Shown piece after piece: positions 1-8,910 of a DNA stretch of 64,000 nt. A model generated the notes under the pieces. That model was given only the letters and a program-made list of their open reading frames with translations. It had not been told where the DNA came from and did not search any database. Source of the stretch: Mercurialis annua (lineage: Eukaryota > Streptophyta > Magnoliopsida > Malpighiales > Euphorbiaceae); contig NC_065574.1 in the NCBI RefSeq assembly GCF_937616625.2, positions 3,596,001-3,660,000 of the forward strand, in the 5' to 3' direction. The position numbers were made by a program, and so were the translations under genes. Each line of letters opens with the position of its first letter. Positions within the stretch are counted from its first letter, which is position 1.

Positions 1-1832
1 TAAATTGAAACTTTTGAAAAGTTTCAAGGACCAAATGGCAAGTTAGCCATTATACATATGATTCAACCTTCAGATGAAGGTTACAGAACCTTCATCTCCT
101 TTCTTTCTCTTTCTCATTTCTCTCGCTCGTTTCATACGGTTCCATCGCTCGATTCCGTTTCTCGTCCATTTTCGACGTTTAATAGCTCGAATTGATCGTA
201 CTCTCGAGGCGAATCACGGTAAGCTTGACGTTTTACCGTTTCGTTGATTATATTTTAAGTTATATCGATTCAAAGTTTTAGGCCACGAAACGATTTTATC
301 GTTTTATCGAGTATAGGATTGATATATAGCGTTTTGAGCTTAGAATACGCGTTTTGGTTGAGTTTGGAGCGTTTTTGCGTATATAGCAGGACGGGAACCC
401 CGGAAATCGATTCTGGGGGATCGTGCACGACTGTACACGATCGTGTACTGTGGTACACGAACGTGTACTTGAGGTACACGAACGTGTACTAAAGTACACG
501 AACGTGTACCATCATATGGTACACGAACGTGTACCAAGGTACACGAACGTGTACCTCCCTGCACGGGCGTGCACCCTTCGATTCTCGCACCCTGATTTTT
601 CGTACTTCGATTGAATTAATTACGCGTATTGAATCGGAAATCGAATAGTAGTTAACCTAATGAGGTTATAAGAAGATTGAATTGGAAGTAATTTGCGATC
701 CGTAAACGAGTTTGATATCGTTTAATGGGATATGCGTGGGAAGCACGACGATTAATAAGAGTTCAATATGTCGAGTCTCGAGTCTAGAATCAATCTTAGA
801 ATAGGATTCTGATGTGAGTCAAATGTTTTGAAATTGTTTTAGATCCAGCGAGGCAAGAAGGAGCTGGACCAGGAGCTCGGGAAGCTTGACGTTTCTAAAG
901 CCCCGGCGTATTTTTGGATAAGCGTTTTCTGTGAGTTTATACGATTTGCTTTTAAAGTATTTATTTAAGCAATTATTATATATTGCTTTATATTTAAATT
1001 GCATGTTTTATATGCGAATTCTTTTTATGAATTGCATATGCTGGATTTGAAACCAGTATTGATCCGATGGAACGTGCTACCTATTGGGCGACAATAGGAC
1101 TGTGTGATCACCAGTTTTGATATAACTCAGCTGGGAGCTGATGATGAATATGAAATTTACGATTGAGTTATGATTTAGATACGCAGAGTGAACTCGGCTA
1201 CGGTGTAGCCTGGAAGTCCCCGTATCTAGTGGCTGGGCCACCAGCGAGTTGGACTCGCGATTGATATTTATGATTGGGTTGATCGATTGATTATTAGTAC
1301 GTTTGAGGATTAAGGTTTCAATCGGATCCTGTACTTGGCTGCATATGATTGATTACGATTTTATGTTTTATTTGAATACTTACTAGTAAATGTATGAACT
1401 CACTCAGTATATCCCAATATACTGACCCCTCACAGATTTCCTTTCAGGATAAAGACGCTTTGAAGCAACGGACTTCTATCCTACTTCCAGAAGTCTGTAT
1501 TTTTGAGTATGTAAAGAAACAGTACTTTACTCTTACAGCTGCAGTAGATAAGTGTTTTGTAAGTCAGCTTGTATGTATAGTTTTCTGTAAATATAACTTT
1601 AAACGTTTTAAAGTTTTAAACGTTTTACGCTTGCTGCGTTATATATATTGTGACTGCCAGAGGATATGTGTACCTGGCATGTGTGCTTCTGCATGACACG
1701 TGATTGCTTATGTCATGCATGACGTTTGTGTTTTGCGAAATATTATTTTACGTTTTTAGGCTTGCTACGGGTTTCGGAGCAACCACTCCCATTCCCTAGC
1801 GCCGGTCTCGGCTCTGAGATTGGGTCGTGACA
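1..1832 (+). mobile_element. Ty3/gypsy (Tekay-like) LTR, plus orientation, left end outside window
   Basis: This is an LTR of the same family as the two LTRs at 39761-41964 and 47058-49235, read in the opposite direction. Shared blocks include the region around 1190-1235 and the terminal sequence ending GGTCGTGACA at 1832. By alignment with the inverted copy at 2127-2991, base 1 lies about 350 bp into the LTR, which predicts a full length near 2.2 kb. No gag-pol coding region follows, so it is either a solo LTR or the 3' LTR of an element lying to the left. The next bases, AAGTA (1833-1837), sit where the uninterrupted copy near 2697 reads AAATA, which fits a 5-bp target duplication. Confidence 0.85.
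423..576. repeat. Tandem array of short hairpins inside LTR (GTACACG type)
   Basis: Six copies of a 16-bp inverted repeat occur about every 20-25 bp, at roughly 433, 453, 474, 494, 519 and 539. The unit is GTACACGAACGTGTAC: 7-bp arms around a central AA. The first unit has AT in the centre and is a perfect palindrome. The array is flanked by GTGCACG-type partial units. A shorter inverted version lies at about 2130-2215. Confidence 0.9.
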
Positions 1833-2126
1833 AAGTAATACTAACTCAAAAATACATATTTCCATCAAAAATCCTCAAATCTCTATTTTCGGGCTTAATT
1901 GGCTAATTTGCACTTTAGCCCCTAAACTTTGCATAATTTGCAATTTAGCCCCAAAATACCTCCACATCCAAATTTTCAACATTAACTCCTTAAATCCCGC
2001 TAATTGACTCATTAGATTTTATTCTTGAATTTCCGATATAATTAAATTAAATTCTCTTTATTAATTTATCGGAAATCACGACACGTGGCACGACGTAATT
2101 ATCTTAAAATATTTTGGGGTATTACA
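1833..2126 (-). mobile_element. LTR fragment #1 (minus orientation), 5' 294 bp of LTR
   Basis: On the minus strand it starts TGTAATACCCC at 2126 and runs to 1833. It is nearly identical to 2697-2991. It ends abruptly where the plus-oriented LTR (1-1832) joins, as expected if that LTR inserted into this one. The rest of this LTR would then lie left of the window. Confidence 0.75.
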
Positions 2127-2991
2127 TTGTTCGTGTACCATTGATGGTACACGTTCGTGTACCTCAAGTACACGTTCGTGTACCACAGTACACGATCGTG
2201 TACAGTCGTGCACGATCCCCCGGAATCGATTTCCGGGGTTCCCGACCTGCTATATACGCAAAAACGCTCCAAACTCAACCAAAACGCGTATTCTAAGCTC
2301 AAAACGCTATATATCAATCCTAAACTCGATAAAACGATAAAATCGTTTCGTGGCCTAAAACTTTGAATCGATATAACTTAAAATATAATCAACGAAACGG
2401 TAAAACGTCAAGCTTACCGTGATTACCCGTCGAAATACGATCGTTTGGAGTTATAGAACGTCGGAAACGGACGAGAAACGGAATCGAGCGACGGAAACGA
2501 TACGGTATCGCCGTTTAGAACGAGAGAAAGGAAAAAGAAGATGAAGGTTCTGTAACCTTCATCTGAAGGTATGAATTATATATATAATGGCTAACTTGCC
2601 ATTTGGTCCTTGAAACTTTTCAAAACTTACAATTTAGTCCAAATCGAAATCAATTAATCTTTCTATTAATTCAACTACGTATTATTTATCTCCAAATAAA
2701 TAATACTAACTCAAAAATACATATTTCCATCAAAAATCCTCAAATCTCTATTTTCGGGCTTAATTGGCTAATTTGCACTTTAGCCCCTAAACTTTGCATA
2801 ATTTGCAATTTAGCCCCAAAATACCTCCACATCCAAATTTTCAACATTAACTCCTTAAATCCCGCTAATTGACTCATTAGATTTTATTCTTGAATTTCCG
2901 ATATAATTAAATTAAATTCTCTTTATTAATTTATCGGAAATCACGACACGTGGCACGACGTAATTATCTTAAAATATTTTGGGGTATTACA
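2127..2991 (-). mobile_element. LTR fragment #2 (minus orientation), 5' 865 bp of LTR
   Basis: It begins TGTAATACCCC on the minus strand at 2991 and matches the family through the hairpin array, stopping near 2127-2131 inside that array where fragment #1 joins. Bases about 2130-2640 are an inverted copy of about 1-560. On its right it abuts coding sequence of the MULE-type gene at 2992, so this copy seems to have entered that gene; GCGTT (2992-2996) is a candidate target duplication. Confidence 0.75.
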
Positions 2992-4305
2992 GCGTTATAC
3001 AGTCCCAGTTGACTGATATTAGGTATGTTTCTGTAATAATTAATATTTTCTTAATAATAAAAAATAACGTTGACATTATCATTAATTTAGTGTGTTGTCT
3101 ATATTGGCAGGGAAACACTCGAGGGCTCCAGACAGACTATAGGCGTCCATCGACGAGGTTATCCATACGACCATGTCTCCTACAAAGTGTCCCACTACTG
3201 TCTTGATTTAGTGGCGAAGGAACTAAGGCGTATGAGAGAGTTGAGTTGCGATGTTCTAGTTCGTTGTGGTTGTGTGCTGAGAACAACACATCAGATTCCG
3301 TGTGCATGTGAGCTGAAAGCGGTGATTGATGCAGGTACAATGCAATACTTTTTATTTCGATAGTAATGTTCTTATTGAAAGCTAATATAAGTGTCGTATA
3401 TAATATTGTCAGGTGTTCCGATTAGTCTGGACAGTATCCATTCATTTTGGAAGACGCTTGTTATCGGTGACGGGGTTGAAACATCAGAACAAGCCGATTA
3501 TGCCGCTTTTCAGTCAGAGGATCATCGGTACTTTTGCGGGGTTGTGGAGGAGGTGATGTCTCAAGATCCCTCTATTGTGCGCGACATATCTCATATTATC
3601 AACGAGCGACTTCATCCCGAAGAATCTGCTTATCTTGAACCAGAAGTAAAGAGCACAGTGAGAGGTAGACCGAAGGGGAGCACATCCACCAAGCGGAACC
3701 CGAGTGGTTGGGAGTACGGTCGTGGTCGTGGCCGTGCCAAGTCATCTCAAGGTCGGGGCTACAGTGCTGCTACATCAGGTAAATATATTTTTTATAACAA
3801 TAATGCAGCGAAGTTAATATATTGTGTACAACAATAATGTCAATATATGTTTTATGCAGATTTTATCCCGAATTCAGAGCTTATTCCTGGAATCATACTG
3901 CCATTTGTCACGAAATATGTGGACGTGGATGGCGACGGGAACTGTGGGTTTCGCGTTGTCGCAGATTACATATACGGTGATCAAAACAAGTGGGGTTTCA
4001 TAAGAAGAAGCATTGCAAATGAACTAGCCGGCAACCCTGGCCTATATGACGGTCTTTGCAGTGATGGGATCCAAGCGGCCATTTCACGTATTAGGTGGGA
4101 AGGGGAGGCATGTGGGCGCGATCACTGGATGCAGGTTATAGATGACTTGTTCCCCATTGCCACTCTCTTCAATGTAGCTGTCATTTTCATAAATGGCGCG
4201 ACGAACTCACACCCGGGTTTTGGTACGTGTACCATTCTGCCTTTACATTCATCTGATATCGACTCACGGCCACTGAGAGAGATAGTGATACTATTTTTTG
4301 GGTAG
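2992..4305 (+). pseudogene. C-terminal part of a MULE/FAR1-type transposase with OTU-like domain, 5' part lost
   Basis: Exons: a short 5' stub ending near 3021 (AG|GTATGT donor), then 3111-3334, 3413-3778 and 3860-4305, joined by GT-AG introns in phase. The first full exon encodes a zinc-chelating, SWIM-like stretch (CGCVLRTTHQIPCACEL) typical of the C-terminus of MULE/FAR1 transposases. The next exon has the GRPKGS basic motif followed by a Gly/Arg-rich tail. The last exon starts an OTU-like cysteine-protease fold, with the DGDGNCGFRVVAD motif carrying the candidate nucleophile Cys. The reading frame stops at 4303-4305, just before where the family's catalytic His is expected, beside a T-run that could have slipped. 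The transposase core is absent because an LTR abuts it at 2992. Either a dead transposon gene or a domesticated fragment; the lost 5' end favours dead. Confidence 0.7.
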
Positions 4306-4314
4306 ATACGCTCA

Positions 4315-4670
4315 TGTTGTTGGCAAATATATATGTATTTGTGTTTTACAGGAAGTCCCTGAAAATGGGTGATGCTACTATTATAGAGGAAATGCTGCCG
4401 AATTTTTGTTAGAATTTGTTGCTAAAAATACTCTGTAAATATAATATGTGTTTTTTGGTTGGTGTTGTTGGCAAATATATATGTATTTGTGTGTTTTACA
4501 GGAAGTCCCTGAAAATGGGTGATGCTACTATTATAGAGGAAATGCTGCCGAATTTTTGTTAGAATTTGTTGCTAAAAATTATATTTTTCAAAATAATGTG
4601 TTTTTAGGTTGGGATTGATGCTATATATGTATTACGCTAGTAGTATAGAGGAAGTGCTGCCAAATGTTTA
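4315..4670 (+). repeat. Direct repeat, ~148-bp period, 2-3 copies
   Basis: About 115 bp starting TGTTGTTGGC at 4315 recurs almost unchanged at about 4463, and a decayed third copy is visible at about 4610-4670. Each full copy carries TTTTACAG followed by GAAGTCCCTG, which looks like a splice acceptor plus exon. The 3' end of the transposase gene may therefore have been duplicated in tandem. Confidence 0.8.
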
Positions 4671-4689
4671 GATATAAATTGTTGCAAAA

Positions 4690-4815
4690 AAAACAAAAAA
4701 AAAACATAACATAATAGAGTACTAAAAACATAACATAATAGAGTACTAAAAACATAACATAATAGTACAACAAACAAAATAAAAAAAAACCATAATATCA
4801 TAGAGTACTAAAAAC
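4690..4815. repeat. A-rich minisatellite, ~24-bp unit
   Basis: Units containing ACATAACATAATAGAGTAC are repeated three to four times with decay toward the right. It lies in the gap between two convergent genes. Confidence 0.8.
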
Positions 4816-4822
4816 AATAATC

Positions 4823-7800
4823 TCAATCTGCCAGCCGCCAGTCTGCAATGAGTCGCTCCAAGTCAGTGGTCGACTCAGATATGCTCTGATCTATCTCCGG
4901 AATGGCAAACGGCGCACTAGCCGCAGTGATACGCGTGAGATTTCTCTGGCTCAGGGAACTGAAACGATTTACCCACTACAAAAGGAAAGTAAATTAAGAT
5001 CAGTTAAACAATTAAATATATATATATATTAATTACTAAGTTAATAAAGACTTACATAATCAATGTTGGAGCGAGAAGGACGGCCTCGTGAAGCTGTAAC
5101 GTCAGAGCTAAGGACCTGCGGGTGGGAAAATCGTGCGTACCACTCCAAGTACGGGGGATGGCAAGCTCCAGCAAGAACAGTGGCTGGCTCGAGCAACGTC
5201 AAAGGAAGCATGCAAGTCATAGGAAAACCCTGCCAGCCGTCGACCGCACCAATCTGAGCCATCTCCACATTGTACAACTTTGAATTCCACGCCCTAACGG
5301 CCTTTTCCGGCCGAAGAATAGGCGACGGTATGCTCTGCACATACCCCAGCTGACGTACAAATCTGGCGGACATGTACGGCTCAACAATGTCCCTGTACAC
5401 TATCCAACCCATGTAAGCAGTCCGCTGAAGGACTGCAGCAGGGCCACCACCAAAGGGAAGCCACGACACCTGCCCAAAATATATAAAATTATTAAAAAAT
5501 AACATGTTAATTTAATTCAACTAAATATAGAAAATTGAACTATACAATTACATTCAACGTACCTCGTCGGCAATCAAACTGTCTATGCGGGCACGCAATG
5601 ACTGAAGCCGGATCTCTGTGCACTCTGTCCCGGATACACTCCAACTGAGTGCTCGAGGAGTGCCAATCTCTGTAATCAGCCTATCTCGCTGGGGTCTGAA
5701 ACATGGAAAATACTCGTATATCCAAGCCTGGAGAAGTGTCAGACACCCAGACAAACCGTGACAGTCGCCTCTGGAGGCGATTCCTAACTGACGAAATAAA
5801 TAGGCCAGTGTAGCAGAACCCCAAGAATAATCCTTCGCGTCTGCGACTCCATCCCTAACCTCCCAAAGACAGGCTGGTTTAACCCGGTGGCCAGTCTTAT
5901 CGACGAAAAGAGTGCAACCTAGCGTCAGCCACATCCACGCTATTGCCTCAACCTCAGCACTCAAACCCCGTCCACAATTCCTAAAAATGGACTCAATCAG
6001 AACCCCTCCATTTTCATAATGCTTCGTCGAATTAGCTAACAAGTCATCCATAGAGATCCCTAAAATCTCTACACAGGAGGCAAGCAACAACTGTTTCCCG
6101 GGCTTATCTGAAAACATATTGCAGCCATGTATTATTTTAAGGAATACAAAATAAATTATTAAAATGAATATCTAATTTAAACAAAAATATAGTAAAATTT
6201 ACCTGAAACCACTTTCCCGTCCACAGGAATACGGAGAATAATCCACACGTCATGCAGTGTAATGGTCATCTCCCCGAATGGCAGGTGAAAAGAGTTAGTA
6301 TCAGGCTGCCATCGCTCCACAAATGCAGAAAGGAGCGGAATATCCAAGTGACTGAACATAATATCAGGGAGATGCCCCAAACCACTCTCGGCTATCAGGT
6401 GTTTGACCTCGTCTGAGGCGTCATGATGCCATGCTGACAGCCTCTTACAAACTGCATGTCTACTCTGACACTTCAGAGTGCCTCGCTCCTCCTTCCCTGT
6501 CCATATTCCATAAGCGACATGTCCAAGGAAACTGGGAATAATACTCCCGTCCTCAGGTCCACCTGGCACTGGATCACTAATAGTCCAAGCAGGTATTTCA
6601 GTCCTGGCTCTTCTACTCGTCACTGAAATTACAATTACAACAATTAACATAAATTTAATATCTTTTAACTATTATTATTAAATTAATGAAATAATTAAAT
6701 TTTATTTACCTGATGACGTTTCAGCAATAAACCGTCCATCTTTCCCCTTTTTCCGTCGAATGTTCACGATTGGTCCTAAACTCTCGTCCTCAGAAGTCTC
6801 AAAATCAGCATCGTCTATCCGACGGTCTTCCATGTCATCATCCTCCATCCGATCATCCTGTATCTGATCATCGACTGGCGTCTCACTAGCTCCCTCAATA
6901 GCAGGAGTCCCCTTCTTGTGTCGTCGGACTGAGGCACTCACACCACGCTTTCGAACATTTCGTTGTCCCGACTCCTCAAAATCAGATTCAGCTATAATAG
7001 GCTTACTCTTTCCCCTGCCACCATTACCGGGTCCTTCTTTCTGCAATTATCAATTTTACAATCAATAATATTAATTAAATTATACTATTAAACTTAAGCA
7101 AATAAAAATATATTAATAAAATTCTAAATTGTAAATACCTAAATTTATTTAGTCCGTAAAATTAAAGATTATTTCTTAAAATCTAAAATAATATCACTAT
7201 CAAAATTAAATTTAATCTATATAATAAAATTTAATTAAATAAAAAATTATATTATACAACCTAAAATTATACTATGAAAATTTAATTTAACTACACCTAT
7301 AACTAATAAAATTTAATTTAATTACACCTATAACTAATAAAATTTAATTGTATTTTTCAATTATTTTTTTTTAATTAATTTTTAGGTTATTTTATTATTT
7401 ATTAAATCCATTAATTTTAATTTTTTAAATTAAAATATATATATAAAAAAAATTTAAATCAATTTACGGCCCTCGGACGGCGGCGGCGGCCAGGCCGTCG
7501 CCGGCGGGTCCTGGCCATCCCCGGCGGGTCCTGGCCATCGCCGGCGACGGCCTGCACCATCGCCGGCGACAGCCTGGCCGTCGCCAGGCGACGGCCTGCA
7601 CCATCGCCCGGCGATGGCGATGGTGCAGCAGACCATCGCCGGGCGATGGCGTGCACCATCGCCGGCCGATGGCGATGGTGCAGCAGACCATCGCCATCGC
7701 CCGACGATGGTCTGCTGCACCATCGCCATCGGCCGGCGATGGTGCAACCGGTCATCGCCATCGCCGGACGATGACCGGTTTCCGTAAAAAAAAAATTAAA

Positions 7801-7869
7801 AAAATTAAAAACTGAAATTAAATTACTTACCGGAGGTCCCCGTCTTTTATCTTTCGCCAATTCCGACAT
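4823..7869 (-). CDS. Plant mobile domain (PMD) protein, aminotransferase-like
   Basis: Six exons on the minus strand: 7831-7869, 6710-7040, 6203-6622, 5563-6107, 5056-5469 and 4823-4975. All introns are GT-AG, and the exons total 1902 bp, an uninterrupted 633-residue frame. Exon 1 encodes only 13 residues (MSELAKDKRRGPP). Exon 2 is basic then strongly acidic (residues about 60-115), a likely nuclear or disordered segment. Exons 3-5 carry the PMD core: the FHLPFGEMTITLHDVWIIL stretch near residue 245, then helical segments with WMWLTLGCTLFVDKTGHRV and WGSATLAYLFRQLG. PMD proteins include Arabidopsis MAIN/MAIL1, which act in TE silencing and genome stability; other PMD genes sit inside transposons. 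No catalytic role can be assigned. It converges on the OTU/MULE relic, 518 bp away. An open frame suggests recent or current function. Confidence 0.82.
7463..7786. repeat. GC-rich hairpin island in PMD intron 1
   Basis: About 320 bp of very GC-rich sequence sits inside an otherwise AT-rich 790-bp intron. It consists of repeated and inverted CATCGCCGGCGATGG-like units joined by TGCACCATCG and TGCAGCAGACC linkers. It starts TTTACGG and ends CCGTAAA, a possible short terminal inverted repeat. Several frames stay open across it by composition only. I see no convincing target duplication, so its origin (MITE-like insert or local expansion) is open. Confidence 0.8.
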
Positions 7870-8059
7870 AAATCGGCTTCGATTATTGCTTGAGATTTTG
7901 TAATGGATTTTGGTTTGAGAGGAAGTTGAGAGGATGAGTTTTTTGTTTTTTGAGTTGAAAAAGGATTAGGGGTAGTTTGGTCAAAATTGGGGCGGTGAGT
8001 AGTAATTTGGGGCGGTAAATAGTAGTCCACCAAATAAATCATAACAGAAAGGAAAGTTA

Positions 8060-8290
8060 GGCAAAAGGTAAAACAAAACCTTGTAGTTTTCATAAAAGTA
8101 CAGATAAGTCTTAAACTATTTTAAAGTACAATTAAACCTTCTAAAATCATACAATTATACAAATGAACGTTTAATTTAAATATGGAAGTTAACATAATCA
8201 GATTTATCAGGAAAAAAAATTAAAAAATGACTTCAATATTTACAATTTTTTTCAAATTAATCCTTCAGAAGTTTTTTTGGTAAATTTATT
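8060..8290 (+). mobile_element. Probable degraded MULE-MITE end
   Basis: It starts GGCAAAAGGTAAAACAAAACC followed by CATAAAAGTACA. This is close to the terminal inverted repeat of the 399-bp element at 53552-53950, in the orientation expected of a left end. I cannot find the matching right end, so the right limit is approximate and the copy is probably truncated. Confidence 0.35.
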
Positions 8291-8559
8291 TTATTAGTGT
8301 TTTCCTAATCAACAGAGCTGGGCCTAATTTGTAGCCCAATACTTTCTTGGACTTGAAGGCCTGTTTTAGCATATGATTTGGGCTAATTAGCGAATTCTGT
8401 GTGTCCAAGGAGCAGGCAGCCCAATAACCACCTACAATATTAGTTTTTTTTTATTTTTGTTGATTTCATTTATATATCTTATATGGATTTTTTTTAACCG
8501 CGATAGATTATACAATATGACAAAGAAAAACAAAAAAAACAAGGCAAAAAAAGAAACAG

Positions 8560-8910
8560 ATTAAAACAAGTAAACTAAACTGGAGCAGTAAACTAAACTG
8601 GAGCTTGCTGAAATTGATATAGCACTGATGCTTTAGTTAATTGAGCTCATTGATGCGCCAGGAAATTGTCTTTGCGTGGCACATATTGGAACCTTGTCGT
8701 ATCGAAGGATTTTTGGAAATGCCAAATATCATCGCAAATACTCTGACATGATATTATAGAACAGTTATGTACTTATGTGCTATAATATTTGAGGTTACTT
8801 GGAGTGGATCACCTTCGAAAATGACATTTTTCCAGCCATTCATTAGCGCTCAGTTCATGGCTTCTCGTAATGCCAAAAATTCTAGAATTTCCGGGTTATC
8901 TTATACGGAT
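8560..8910 (-). pseudogene. Relic of RNase H-like (RVT_3) domain, LINE-type or host-like
   Basis: Reading the minus strand from about 8905, one frame gives PEILEFLALREAMN, a stop, then NGWKNVIFEGDPLQV. This matches the shape of RVT_3 RNase H domains (E..ALREA, then a conserved Asp). Farther along, another frame gives FQYVPRKDNFLAHQ and later LTKASVLYQ, the C-terminal motif of the same family. Stops and at least one frameshift separate these pieces, so it cannot be functional as written. Such domains end plant LINE-1 polyproteins and also occur as single host genes; I cannot tell which here. Confidence 0.6.

Noticed and set aside
1394..1696. 100-codon frame on the plus strand
   Set aside because: Lies wholly within the LTR; no family features.
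7459..7869. 136-codon open frame across the GC-rich island, starting at the PMD ATG
   Set aside because: It is exon 1 plus retained intron; the protein is low-complexity Arg/Ala/Gly. The spliced model gives a proper PMD protein.
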